64,000 nt of DNA from Streptomyces sp. NBC_00539 (GTDB lineage: Bacteria; Actinomycetota; Actinomycetes; Streptomycetales; Streptomycetaceae). Numbering within the stretch: position 1 is the stretch's first letter; each line of letters opens with the position of its first letter. Location of the stretch: assembly GCF_036346105.1 (NCBI RefSeq), contig NZ_CP107811.1, positions 6,963,501-7,027,500 of the forward strand, read 5' to 3'. The translations under genes were made by a program, and so were the position numbers. The notes under the pieces were generated by a model that did no database searches, was not told the origin of the DNA, and was given only the letters and a program-made list of their open reading frames with translations. Of this stretch, positions 18,338 through 27,963 are shown in pieces.

Positions 18338-18862
18338 TCAGGCGAGGACCTTGCACCAGAAGCCGTTCACTTCCACGGCGTCCTCGTAGCCGTACGCGCC
18401 AACAAGGTTCCCCCCGGCCGGCGCCAAGGCCGGGATCGGCTTGCCCCATCCGTCTGTCTTGCGGTACCTGACCTGGAAGCTGAGCATGGGGTAGTCCGCC
18501 AGGAACTTCCTGATGATCGGCCGGCAGGAATGGCAAGGGCCCTTATCGGAGTAGAGCGAGATGCTGCCTCCGGTGATCTGGGCCATGATGGCCGGTAAGT
18601 ACTGGCCATTGTTCTGGCATCCCAGACGTGCGTAGATCGCGTTGGCCAGGAGATTGATGGTCTGCTTCTCAGGGTCTTTTTCGTGCATGTACTGGTCTTT
18701 GAGGGGCCCGTTGCCCCCCTCCGGCTTTCCCTCGTAGTGGCTGTAGCCGACCACCGCGCTGCCCGACACGCTCTCGAAGCTGCCTTCGAGGTCAGGGCCT
18801 GCGGTGAATGAGATCTTGTACGTCAGCTTTGCGCTGTTGTCGGAGTTGACCGCCGTCGTCAT
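18338..18862 (-). CDS. Solitary deaminase-like toxin domain protein
   Basis: A 174-residue protein made almost entirely of a deaminase-superfamily domain resembling the BURPS668_1122 toxin-deaminase group. The zinc-site pattern is 'SLYSDKGPCHSCRPIIRKFL' with C110 and C113, preceded by a helix 'DPEKQTINLLANAI' (D63-P64-E65), where the usual His/Cys ligand of HxE/CxE is Asp. A nearby 'YMHE' gives another possible histidine. Such domains normally form the C-terminal warhead of polymorphic toxins and deaminate nucleic-acid bases; here there is no delivery domain and no adjacent immunity gene is recognised. GGAG lies 5 bp before the ATG at 18862, so it looks translated as a separate protein. Confidence 0.65.
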   Translation of the reverse strand: MTTAVNSDNSAKLTYKISFTAGPDLEGSFESVSGSAVVGYSHYEGKPEGGNGPLKDQYMHEKDPEKQTINLLANAIYARLGCQNNGQYLPAIMAQITGGSISLYSDKGPCHSCRPIIRKFLADYPMLSFQVRYRKTDGWGKPIPALAPAGGNLVGAYGYEDAVEVNGFWCKVLA

Positions 18863-19759
18863 ACCTGCTCCATTCGTCGGTGAGATGGCGACGCGGTGCA
18901 CCGTGGCACACACCGATAAACAGCGGATCAACATGCAGGCCAGCATATGTCACGTGCCGGGTTGTCCGGTCTCGGCGAACCTGGCGGGACTTCGGTGCAG
19001 TGGGCGAACCGGACGCCACTCATCGCTCTCATGTTTGAGAGATGGCGGCCAGAGCCGGCCCCGGGCCGAGGCCGGGGCATGCCTACGCCAGAGCGTTCTT
19101 CTCCTGAGCCGGGTGATCGCGAACAGCGACCACAGCTAGAAACAATGGGCCAGGGCGGTGAGAGGCGACGTAGCCGTGGGCGCTGCCGGGGCGGGGGCAA
19201 GGGCGGTCAGCGGGAGGGCCGACTTCAGTTCGCGCAGGGTGACCAACGGGTGACCACGGCCAGAAGGAGCAACAGGACGGCGACCTCCGCCAGCTTCCAG
19301 CCGGAGTCGAACCCAGCCTTCGGCAGAGCGAAGCTGGTGGCCAGGGAGAGGGCCGCGCAGACCGTGGTCGGGCGGGCGAGGCAGCCGAGCCGCTGACGAA
19401 CTGCGGCACGGGGGCGGGCAACGCGGTGCCGACCCGGCCAAGGCCGAAGAGGCGCACCTCGGCGAGACACTCGTTGCGGGGCTGCGCGACGCGATACTGG
19501 GACTCGGCCGCACACCCTCCGACACACCCCCGGACATCCTTGCGGTAGAACGTCGGGGCGCCTCGGCCGACTGCAACGACTGCGCCTGCTCCAGCGTCGC
19601 CCTCTGCCTGCCCCGCCTCATCTCCGCCGGTCACCAGTCCACCAGCAACGGCGACAACTTCACCATGCCGGCCCAGGCCTGCCTCCCGGCGACACGGATC
19701 CTCATCGAGCTCGACTGGCCGCCAACCCGGCGGGATGGCCGCCGACGGCGCCTGAGAGT
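18863..19759. other. Degraded stretch before the GH3 gene
   Basis: No intact gene is evident. The minus strand near 19225-19380 encodes a hydrophobic segment (LAEVAVLLLLLAVVTRW) that looks like the end of a lost membrane protein. From about 19630 the plus strand carries traces of a GH3 N-terminus ('CLPATRILIELDW' resembles the 'PATCFPP..LAA.WD' region) in the wrong frame. Confidence 0.4.
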
Positions 19760-22085
19760 TCGCCTCTGCCGCCGGGGCGCCCCTGACGGTTGCGGAGGCG
19801 CCCCGCCAGCAGGCCGTCCTCGCCCGCAAGACCGGCAGGCACGACCAACGCAGCCCGCTCGCGGGCCGGCACTTCGAGTGTTTCGCCGAGGATCCGCTGC
19901 TCACCGGCCGGACCGGTGCAGCCCTCATCCGGGGCGTCCAGTCGCGGGGTGTGGCGGCGACAGCGAAGCACTACGTCGCCAACGACTCCGAGACCGAGCG
20001 GCTGACCCTCGACGTGCAGGTCGCTGAACAGGCCCTGCGGGAGCTGTATCTCGCGCCCTTCGAGGCTGCCGTCCGCGCGGGCGTCTGGGTGGTGATGTCG
20101 GCGTACAACAAGGTCAACGGGACGTCGATGAGCGAAAGTCCCCTCCTCGCCGATCCGCTGAAGGGCGAGTGGGGCTTCGACGGGGTGGTCGTCAGCGACT
20201 GGGGCGCCGGCCGCTCCACCGTCGCCACCGCCCTCGCCGCCCAGGACCTGTTGATGCCGGGCCCGGGCGGCCCTTGGGGCGAGGCGCTGCTGGACGCCGT
20301 GGAGCGTGGTCTGGTCCCGCCTGAGACCGTACGGGAGAAAGCCCGCCGCGTGCTGCGGCTGGCCGCCCGCGTCGGGGCCTTCACCGAACCCGGTGCGACG
20401 TCGGTGCCGTGCGAGCCGAGGATTCCACCCAACGACTCCCTCCACGCCGCCGAGGCAGGAGCACTCAGCTCGGCGCCCGGCCGTGCCGGGTCCCCACCCG
20501 AGGCCGGCCGCGGCGCGGCGCCCGGAGCTCCGCCTGCCGCCGGGGATCGTGGCGTCCGGCGGCTGCTGCGCGAGGCCGCCGCCGCGAGTTTCGTCCTGCT
20601 GGAGAACCGGGGGGCGCTGCCGCTGGACCCCGGAGCGCTGGCCTCGGTCGCCGTCATCGGTACGCACGCCCGGGACCCCCGCGCCCAGGGCGGCGGTAGC
20701 TCGGAAGTGTTCCCGCACGGGGTCGTCGCCCCGCTGGCGGGACTGCGGGCAGCCCTGCCCGCACATGTGCGCGTGGGCTACGAGCCGGGCCCGCCGCCGG
20801 AGGGCTCAGGGGGCCCGGGCCCGCTCGGCGCACGGTACGCCCGCGACCCGGAGACCAGGGCCCCGGGCGTACGGCTGCGCGTACTCGACGCCGCGGGGGC
20901 CGTGCTGTACTCCGCACACCAGCCGTCGGGCCGGGTCCTGGAGCCCGGACTGCCCCCGGGCGCCCGAACCGTCGAACTGGCCGCGGTCCTCCACCCGGAC
21001 ACGACCGGCCCCTGGACCCTCGGTCTCGGGGGCTTCGGCGCACTCAGCCTTGCCGTCGAGGGGACACCGCTGCTGGAAGGCGAGTTCCCGCCCGCCACGG
21101 ACGACCCGGCCGTCATCCACGTACGGCCGCCGCAGCAGACCGCCCGCATCCACCTCACCGCCGACCGCCCCGTGGAGGTCCACGCCCGCCGCGAACTGGT
21201 CCCCGGCACCGGTCGGGCCACCGTCCTGACCGCCTCACCACCCGCCCCCGACGCCACCGCCGCCCTCGCAGCCGCGGTGGAGGCCGCCCGGGACGCAGAC
21301 GTGGCCCTCGTCTGCGTCGGCACCACCGAAGGCGACGAGTGCGAGGGCAACGACCGCACGACCCTGCGACTTCCCGTACCCAGGACCGGTTGGTGCGCGA
21401 GGTCATCCGCGCCAACCCCCGCACGCTGGTCGTCGTCAACAGCGGTGGCCCCGTAGAGCTTCCGTGGCGCGCCGAGGCCGCCGCCGTCCTGCTGACCTGG
21501 TTCCCCGGCCAGGAAGCCGGCCACGCACTCGCCGACGTACTGCTCGGCCGCGCCGAACCGGGCGGCCGGCTCCCCACCACCTGGCCCGGAACCGTTGCCG
21601 ACGCCCCCATCCGCGCCACCCGGCCCACGGACGGAGTCCTCCCGTACGAGGAGGGACTGCACATCGGCTACCGCGCCTGGCTGCGCGCGGGCACGAGCCC
21701 GGCGTACTGGTTCGGCCACGGTCTCGGCTACACGACCTGGCAGTACGAGCGCATCGGTCCGCCCGAACCTGCTCCGGACGGCGGTTGCGTGGTCCCCGTC
21801 ATGCTCCGCAACACCGGCTCCCGGGCAGGCAGGGAGGTCGTCCAGCTCTACCTGGCGCGCCCCGGCTCGGCGGTCGACCGGCCGGTGCGCTGGCTCGCGG
21901 GCTGGGCGGCCGTCGAGGCCGAGCCGCAGGAGCGGGTGACGGCGCGTCCCCGCATCCCCGCCCGCGCCTTGCAGCACTGGTCCCCGGCGGCCCGTGCCTG
22001 GGAGCGTGAACCGGGCCGGTTCACCGTCCTCGCGGGACCCGACGCAGCCCGACTGCCCCTGCGGACCCACCTCGACGTCTCATAG
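19760..22085 (+). pseudogene. GH3 beta-glucosidase, N-terminally degraded and frameshifted
   Basis: A glycoside hydrolase family 3 gene. Recognisable parts are 'RSPLAGRHFECFAEDPLLTG' (about 19850), 'AATAKHYVANDSE' (KHY, substrate site), 'VVVSDWGAG' with the nucleophile aspartate of SDW (about 20205), a PA14-like insert (about 20820-21150), then 'VVVNSGGPVELPW', 'GQEAGHALADVLLG' and a fibronectin-like tail. The first ~100 residues of the barrel lack an open frame or start. A single missing G after 21376 (cttcccg-tacccag; adding one base restores L-P-G-T-Q-D-R-L) splits it into two frames. Family enzymes release beta-linked glucose or xylose. It lies 26 bp upstream of the LacI gene. Sequencing error could explain the frameshift but not the missing N-terminus. 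Confidence 0.8.
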
Positions 22086-22111
22086 CGAGACCCGGCCGCT
22101 ACAGTGCCGCC

Positions 22112-23179
22112 ATGGACACGGGGCGGCGTACGGGAGAGAGCACGGGCGTGGGGGCGAGCCCGACGCTGGAGGACGTGGCCCGCAGGGCCGGAGTGTCCCG
22201 GGCGACCGTGTCCCGTGTGGTCAACGGGGTGCGGAACGTCGACCCGGACATTGCGCAGGCGGTCCAGCAGGCCGTCACCGCGACCGGTTACGTGCCCAAC
22301 CGGGCTGCCCGCTCCCTGGTCACCCGCCGCTCCGGCACCGTCGCCCTGGTCATCTCCGGCGCGGACTCGAGGTCCGCCGGCGCGCGGGACGAGTTCGCGG
22401 CCGGGGTGTTCCAGGACCCCTTCTTCGGGCGCGTGGTCAGCGGAGTCGTGCGGGCGCTGCGACCGAAGGGCATGCACCCGTTGCTCATGTTCGCCGACAA
22501 CGCCGAGGACCGCGCCGAGGTGGTCGCGCACCTGACGCAGGGCAGCGCCGACGGGGCCCTGCTCGTGACCACCCGTCCCCGCGATCCGCTGCCCGGAGTG
22601 CTCGCGGCGGCCCGGCTGCCGGCGGTGCTGTTCGCGAGACCGCCGGCCGGGGTTCTGCTCGACCACGTGGATGTGCGGCACCGCGAAGGCGGGTCACTGG
22701 CGGCGCGGCACCTGCAGGCTCTAGGACGCGGCCGACTCGTTGCGATAGGGGGTCCGGCGGCCCTGCCGGCGAGTCGGGAACGGGTGGCGGGGTTCCGGGA
22801 GGCGGCGCGCGGCGGGGAGGTCCGGGTGGCCGAGGGGGACTTCACCCTCGACGGGGGCGAGCGGGCGATGCGGAGCCTGCTTGCCGAACAGCCCGCTCTC
22901 GACGGGGTGTTCGCCGCCAACGACCTGATGGCGCAGGGAGCCTGCCTGGTACTGCGCGAGCACGGCCGCCGGATTCCGGACGACGTGGCGGTGGTCGGCT
23001 TCGACGACTCCGGCGCGGCGGCGGCCTGCCGGCCGAGGCTGACGACCGTGAGGCAGCCGGTGGAGGACATGGCGGCCGAGATGGTCCGACTGCTCCTGCA
23101 CCGTGTCGCGGGCGCGTCGGACACGGGGCCGGCGTCGGTGTTGTTCGCGCCCCACCTGGTAGTGCGCGACTCGGCGTGA
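22112..23179 (+). CDS. LacI-family transcriptional regulator
   Basis: A 355-residue LacI/GalR-type sugar-responsive repressor. The helix-turn-helix lies at about residues 17-60 ('PTLEDVARRAGVSRATVSRVVNG', hinge 'YVPNRAARSLVTRRSGT'). It is followed by a periplasmic-binding-protein-like effector domain with 'LDGVFAANDLMAQGA', 'VVGFDDSGAA' and 'TTVRQPVEDMAAEMVRLLL'. It probably controls nearby glycosidase genes and could be the protein that reads the 18-bp palindrome at 32588; both links are inferences. It is in the same orientation as, and 26 bp after, the damaged GH3 gene. Converges with the ROK gene. Confidence 0.92.
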   Translation: MDTGRRTGESTGVGASPTLEDVARRAGVSRATVSRVVNGVRNVDPDIAQAVQQAVTATGYVPNRAARSLVTRRSGTVALVISGADSRSAGARDEFAAGVFQDPFFGRVVSGVVRALRPKGMHPLLMFADNAEDRAEVVAHLTQGSADGALLVTTRPRDPLPGVLAAARLPAVLFARPPAGVLLDHVDVRHREGGSLAARHLQALGRGRLVAIGGPAALPASRERVAGFREAARGGEVRVAEGDFTLDGGERAMRSLLAEQPALDGVFAANDLMAQGACLVLREHGRRIPDDVAVVGFDDSGAAAACRPRLTTVRQPVEDMAAEMVRLLLHRVAGASDTGPASVLFAPHLVVRDSA

Positions 23180-23312
23180 ACGCCCCGGGGCTGATACCTG
23201 GCCCCCGCCTGGAGCTGGTCCTGCGGCGGCCGCCCGGCGGTGCAAAGGCGTCGGGGCTTCGCGCCAAAGTGCCCCGCGTGCTCGGTGGTGGGGCCGGCAG
23301 GCCGGCGTCCGG

Positions 23313-24623
23313 TCACGCGCGGCGGGGCGTCGTTTCGCCGCGGACGCGCAGGGCCGTGCGCCAGGCCGGGGGCTCGATGTGGGGCTGGGGTGCCGTGCGG
23401 CGGCCGCCCGTGGCGAAGAAGGCGGACAGCGGGAGCGTCGCCGCGCCGACCGTCACGGCGTCCGGCCCCAGGGAGCCCATGCCGATGGCGACCCGGCCGG
23501 CGGGATGACGCAGCGAGTACCGGGTCGTGTGCTCACGTACCGCCGCAAGGATGTGGGGGCCCAGCACCAGGCCCGCCCAGCCGCCGATCAGGATGCGCTC
23601 CGGCTGGAAGAGGTTGATGAGGCCGGACAGACCCGCCCCCAGGTATTCCGCGGTCTCCTCCAGCACCTCCAGCGCGACGGGGTCCTCCGTACGGGCCGCC
23701 GCCAGCAGCGCCGAGAGGGCCTCCTCCTCGTCCACGGAGTCCACCGGGCCGCCGCCCCGCTCCGCCCACCGCGCCAGCAGCGACTCCGCCCCCGTATAGG
23801 CTTCCAGGCAGCCCAGACCCCCGCACCGGCAGCGCCTGCCGCGCACCGAGACCGTGAGGTGCCCGCACTCCAGCGGCATCCCCTCCGTCGTCCCGCCGTC
23901 CGGCGAGCCGTCGGTGATCAGGCTCGCGCCGACGCCCGACCCGAACAGCACGACCAGCGCCTCCCGGGCGCCGCGCCCCGCCCCGAACCACATTTCCGCC
24001 TGGCCGAGGGTTCGCGCGCCGTTGTCGATGATGTAGGGGACCTCGTTCGGCACGGCTCCGGTGGCGCGCAGCAGCTCTTCCAGCGGTACGGCGTCCCAGC
24101 CGATGGTCTGGCCGTGTACCACGGTCCCGCCCGGTGCGCCCCGTTCGACGATGCCGGGCACTCCGACGCCCACGCCCAGCAGCCGCTCGGCGCCGATGGC
24201 CGCCTCGGCGAGTACGGCGGCGATCCCGTCCTTGATGTGGGCGACGATGGGGCCCACGTCGTAACAGCCGCGTGGCAGCAGCGGCATTTCGGCGCGGGCC
24301 AGTTCTCTCAAGGTCAGGTCGAACAGCTCGACACGGACGCGGGTCTCGCCGACGTCGACGCCGATCATGTGCGCACTGCCCGGGGCCACGCGCAGCAGCG
24401 TGCGGGGGCGGCCGCCGTCGGAGTCGACGACGCCGGCTTCCTCCAGGAATCCGTCGGTGACGAGCTCTCCGACGACATTGCTGACGGATCCGGAGCTCAG
24501 CCCCGTGGCGGGCCCCAGCTCCTGGCGGCTCATCGGCCCGCCGAAGTACAGACGTTGGAGGACGGCGCTCCGATTGCCCCGCCGCAGGTCCCGTACCGTT
24601 CGCCCGCTACGTCCCGTGGTCAT
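23313..24623 (-). CDS. ROK-family transcriptional regulator
   Basis: A 436-residue ROK regulator. The N-terminal winged helix is at about residues 15-70 ('NRSAVLQRLYFGGPMSRQELG', 'LSSGSVSNVVGELVTDGFLEE'). The ROK sugar-kinase-like domain follows, with 'MIGVDVGETRVRVELFDL', 'GVGVGVPGIV', the zinc-binding motif 'RCRCGGLGCLEAY' and 'PLECGHLTV'. Regulators of this type repress sugar-uptake genes until sugar is sensed. It is divergent from the ABC transporter operon with a 155-bp shared promoter region, so it is the best candidate to control that operon. Confidence 0.92.
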   Translation of the reverse strand: MTTGRSGRTVRDLRRGNRSAVLQRLYFGGPMSRQELGPATGLSSGSVSNVVGELVTDGFLEEAGVVDSDGGRPRTLLRVAPGSAHMIGVDVGETRVRVELFDLTLRELARAEMPLLPRGCYDVGPIVAHIKDGIAAVLAEAAIGAERLLGVGVGVPGIVERGAPGGTVVHGQTIGWDAVPLEELLRATGAVPNEVPYIIDNGARTLGQAEMWFGAGRGAREALVVLFGSGVGASLITDGSPDGGTTEGMPLECGHLTVSVRGRRCRCGGLGCLEAYTGAESLLARWAERGGGPVDSVDEEEALSALLAAARTEDPVALEVLEETAEYLGAGLSGLINLFQPERILIGGWAGLVLGPHILAAVREHTTRYSLRHPAGRVAIGMGSLGPDAVTVGAATLPLSAFFATGGRRTAPQPHIEPPAWRTALRVRGETTPRRA

Positions 24624-24673
24624 CCGGCCCCTTCCGCAGTGGCATCGCTCGCAACATACCGTTGTGCGAGCCC

Positions 24674-24718
24674 TTGACGCGACCCTTTCACAGAGCTTAA
24701 CTCACGTCCTAAATTAAG
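24674..24718 (+). promoter_or_regulatory. Candidate promoter overlapped by a CTTAA/TTAAG palindrome
   Basis: TTGACG (24674-24679) is followed, 17 bp later, by TTAACT (24697-24702), a plausible -35/-10 pair for the transporter operon. The -10 is embedded in an interrupted palindrome CTTAA-N13-TTAAG (24696-24718), unusually AT-rich for this genome. Repressor binding there would block the promoter, and the divergent ROK gene is the obvious candidate. This is inferred from sequence only. Confidence 0.5.
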
Positions 24719-24778
24719 GCCTGGACGGAGTGCGCCGCGTCGGCCTTCCCGCATCCCGCCGAAAGGGACCGAGCCGCC

Positions 24779-26098
24779 ATGCGCAGAACCCGGGTCGCTG
24801 CCGCCGCCGTCACAGTCTCCCTCCTCGCCACCGCCGCCACTGCCTGCGGCGGCGGGTCGACGGACAGCGGGGGCGGTTCCAACACCGCCCCCCAGGAGCT
24901 CACATACTGGGCCTCCAACCAGGGGCCCGACATCGCGGCGGACCAGGCCGCGCTCGCTCCCGAGCTGAAGAAGTTCGAACAGCAGACCGGCATCAAGGTC
25001 AAGCTGGAAGTCGTCCCCTGGGCCGACCTGCTCAACCGGATCCTCGCCGCCACCGCCTCCGGCCAGGGCCCGGACGTCCTCAACATCGGCAATACCTGGT
25101 CCTCCTCCCTCCAGGCCACCGGAGCGCTGCTGCCCTGGGACACCGAGAACTTCCGGGCGATCGGCGGCCGGGACCGCTTCGTCGAAGCCGCCATCGGATC
25201 GGCCGGTGCGTCCGGCAAGGACCCGGCAGCCGTCCCGCTCTACTCGATGTCCTACGCGCTCTACTACAACAAGAAGATGTTCCAGGAGGCAGGCATCGAA
25301 AAGCCGCCGGCCACCTGGGACGAGATGGTCACCGTCGGCCAGAAGCTGTCCAAGGACGGCAAGTGGGCGCTGGGCGCCGAGGGCTCGAACCTCTCCAACA
25401 ACATCCACCAGGCCTTCGTGCTCTCCAAACAGCACGGCGCCGCGTTCTTCGACACCGCCGGCAAGCCCACCTTCGACACCCCCGCCAACGTCGAGGCCGT
25501 CAAGCAGTACGTCGACCTGATGGCCAAGGACAAGATCATCGCGCCGGGCAACGCCGAGTACGACACGAACCAGTCCCTCCAGGACTTCGCCAACGGCAAG
25601 ACCGCAATGGTCCTGTGGCAGAGCGCCGCCAGCAGTTTCAAGGCGCACGGCATGAAGGAGGGCGACTGGGGCGTTGCCCCCGTTCCCGTCCCGGCCGGCG
25701 GCGCCCCCGGCACCGGAAAGAACACCAACTCCATGGTCGCCGGCATCAACATGGCCGTCTTCAAGAACACCGACAACATCGACGGCTCCCTGAAGTTCGT
25801 GAAGTTCATGACCAGCGACGAAGAACAGAGGCTCCTGAACAAGACCTACGGCTCCATCCCGCCGGTCAAGGCCGCCCAGAACGACCCCGCCTTCGCCACC
25901 GAGGACCTCACCGTGCTCCGCACCACCCTCGCCACCAGCGCCGCCCCGCTGCCGCAGGTTCCCGAGGAGTCGCAGTTCGAGACCACCGTCGGCACCGCCG
26001 TCAAGGAGCTCTTCGCCGACGCCGCGGCCGGTCGCCCGGTGACCTCCGAGTCGGTCAAGGCGAAGCTCACCAAGGCCCAGCAGCAGATGTCGAACTGA
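24779..26098 (+). CDS. Sugar ABC transporter substrate-binding lipoprotein
   Basis: A 439-residue extracellular solute-binding protein of the type that delivers sugars to ABC importers. It has a lipoprotein signal with a lipobox ending at Cys23 (LLATAATAC), then a Gly/Ser-rich linker. The mature part contains 'ELTYWASNQGPD', 'FEQQTGIKVKLEVVPWADLLNRILAA', 'PLYSMSYALYYNKKMFQEAG' and 'FANGKTAMVLWQSAASSF', all typical of the family. AAGGGA lies upstream. It is the first gene of a four-gene operon (binding protein, two permeases, GH1 enzyme), suggesting beta-linked oligosaccharide uptake. No ATP-binding subunit is present, as is usual in Streptomyces, where a shared MsiK-type ATPase serves such systems. 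Confidence 0.93.
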   Translation: MRRTRVAAAAVTVSLLATAATACGGGSTDSGGGSNTAPQELTYWASNQGPDIAADQAALAPELKKFEQQTGIKVKLEVVPWADLLNRILAATASGQGPDVLNIGNTWSSSLQATGALLPWDTENFRAIGGRDRFVEAAIGSAGASGKDPAAVPLYSMSYALYYNKKMFQEAGIEKPPATWDEMVTVGQKLSKDGKWALGAEGSNLSNNIHQAFVLSKQHGAAFFDTAGKPTFDTPANVEAVKQYVDLMAKDKIIAPGNAEYDTNQSLQDFANGKTAMVLWQSAASSFKAHGMKEGDWGVAPVPVPAGGAPGTGKNTNSMVAGINMAVFKNTDNIDGSLKFVKFMTSDEEQRLLNKTYGSIPPVKAAQNDPAFATEDLTVLRTTLATSAAPLPQVPEESQFETTVGTAVKELFADAAAGRPVTSESVKAKLTKAQQQMSN

Positions 26099-26108
26099 GC
26101 CCCGCCCG

Positions 26109-27110
26109 ATGACTTCCGCACCCACCGTGATCCCGCCCGATACCACCCCGCCAGGGACGCTGCGCCGCGCGGTCGGCGGCGGCCGCCCGCCCGGACGGCT
26201 GCGCCGCGCAGCCCTGCCCTACCTCCTCCTCCTGCCTGCGCTCCTCCTCGAACTGCTCATCCACCTCGTCCCGATGGTGATGGGCATCCTGATGAGCTTC
26301 CGCCGGCTCACCCAGTTCTTCATCCGGGACTGGTCCGGCGCTCCCTGGACGGGCTTCGACAACTACCGACTCGCCGTGGACGTCAACCGGCCCGTCGGCG
26401 AGGCCCTGCTCGGATCCTTCCTGACGACCTGCCTGTTCACCCTGCTCTCCGTGGCCCTGTGTTGGCTGCTCGGCACCGCGGCCGCCGTGTTTATGCAGGA
26501 GGCATTCCGCGGCCGAGGCTTCCTGCGGGCCCTGTTCCTGGTCCCGTACGCCCTGCCCGTCTACGCGGCCGTGATCACCTGGGCTTTCATGTTCCAGCGC
26601 GACAACGGCCTGGTGAACCACGTCCTGCACGACCAGCTCGGCATCGGAGGAACCGCGCACACCTTCTGGCTCCTGGGCGACAACAGTTTCTGGGCCCTGC
26701 TGACGGTGTCCGTGTGGAAGGGCTGGCCGTTCGCGTTCCTCATCGTCATGGCCGCCCTGCAGAACATCCCCAAGGACCTCTACGAGGCCGCTGCACTGGA
26801 TGGAGCGGGCATCTGGCAGCAGATCCGCCGCATCACCCTGCCATCGGTCGGCGCCGTGAACCAGGTCCTGGTCCTGGTGCTGTTTCTGTGGACCTTCAAC
26901 GACTTCAACACGCCATTCGTGCTGTTCGGCAAGTCCGCACCCCAGGCAGCGGACCTGATATCCGTCCACATCTACCAGTCCAGCTTCGTGACCTGGAACT
27001 TCGGCACCGGGTCGGCCATGTCGGTGCTGCTGCTCCTCTTCCTCCTGCTGGTCACCGCCGTCTACCTGCTCGTCACCACCCGCGGCCGGAGGGAAGCCGA
27101 TGCCCGCTAG
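26109..27110 (+). CDS. Sugar ABC transporter permease (MalF-like)
   Basis: A 333-residue inner-membrane permease with about six helices; the first is near residues 35-58 (LPYLLLLPALLLELLIHLVPM). The ATPase-docking EAA loop is visible as 'NIPKDLYEAAALDGAGIWQQ', followed by 'FRRITLPSVG'-type sequence. It starts 11 bp after the binding-protein stop and overlaps the next permease by 11 bp, so it is co-transcribed. With the second permease it should form the membrane channel. Confidence 0.93.
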   Translation: MTSAPTVIPPDTTPPGTLRRAVGGGRPPGRLRRAALPYLLLLPALLLELLIHLVPMVMGILMSFRRLTQFFIRDWSGAPWTGFDNYRLAVDVNRPVGEALLGSFLTTCLFTLLSVALCWLLGTAAAVFMQEAFRGRGFLRALFLVPYALPVYAAVITWAFMFQRDNGLVNHVLHDQLGIGGTAHTFWLLGDNSFWALLTVSVWKGWPFAFLIVMAALQNIPKDLYEAAALDGAGIWQQIRRITLPSVGAVNQVLVLVLFLWTFNDFNTPFVLFGKSAPQAADLISVHIYQSSFVTWNFGTGSAMSVLLLLFLLLVTAVYLLVTTRGRREADAR

Positions 27111-27963
27111 AGCCCGCAGCCCGCTCGATCCGCCCACCTCCTTCCGGGTGATCCGGGCCGTCTTCCTGACCCTGCTCGCAGGCTTCGTGCTCCTGCCCGT
27201 CTACGTGATGGTCACCAGCTCCCTCAAGCCGCTCCAGGACGTCTCGGGCCAGTTCCGGTGGATCCCCACCGGGCTGACCGTCCGCCCCTATATCGACATC
27301 TGGCACACTGTCCCGCTCGCCGAGTACTTCGTGAACTCCCTGATCGTGGCGGGAGCAGCGACCGTCTGCTCCGTGGTCATCGCAGTGTTCGCCGCCTACG
27401 CCGTCAGCCGCTACCGCTTCCGCGGCAAGCGCCTGTTCACGGTGACCGTGCTGTCCACCCAGATGTTCCCGGGGATCCTCTTCCTGCTCCCGCTGTTCCT
27501 GATCTTCGTCAACATCGGCAACAGCACCGGGGTCGCCCTCTACGGCTCCCGTGGCGGGCTCATCCTCACCTACCTCACCTTCTCCCTGCCCTTCTCCATC
27601 TGGATGCTCATCGGCTACTTCGACTCGGTGCCCCGAGACCTCGACGAGGCGGCCACCGTCGACGGCTGCGGCCCGCTCGGCGCACTGTTCCGCGTCGTGA
27701 TCCCCGCAGCGGTCCCCGGCATCGTCGCCGTCGCCGTCTACGCCTTCATGACCGCCTGGGGCGAAGTGCTCTTCGCCTCCGTCATGACGAACGACGCCAC
27801 CCGCACCCTCGCCGTCGGACTGCAGGGCTACTCCACGCAGAACGACGTCTACTGGAACCAGATCATGGCCGCCTCACTCGTCGTCAGCATCCCCGTCGTC
27901 GCCGGCTTCCTGCTGCTGCAGAAGTACCTGGTGGCCGGACTCACGGCAGGAGCCGTCAAATGA
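27100..27963 (+). CDS. Sugar ABC transporter permease (MalG-like)
   Basis: A 287-residue permease with about six membrane helices (first near residues 18-38, [19 protein letters not shown]). It has the MalG-type EAA loop '[20 protein letters not shown]' and the usual '[17 protein letters not shown]'-like segment downstream. It overlaps the upstream permease by 11 bp, and its TGA overlaps the ATG of the GH1 gene (ATGA), giving tight translational coupling of uptake and hydrolysis. Confidence 0.93.
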   Translation: MPARARSPLDPPTSFRVIRAVFLTLLAGFVLLPVYVMVTSSLKPLQDVSGQFRWIPTGLTVRPYIDIWHTVPLAEYFVNSLIVAGAATVCSVVIAVFAAYAVSRYRFRGKRLFTVTVLSTQMFPGILFLLPLFLIFVNIGNSTGVALYGSRGGLILTYLTFSLPFSIWMLIGYFDSVPRDLDEAATVDGCGPLGALFRVVIPAAVPGIVAVAVYAFMTAWGEVLFASVMTNDATRTLAVGLQGYSTQNDVYWNQIMAASLVVSIPVVAGFLLLQKYLVAGLTAGAVK

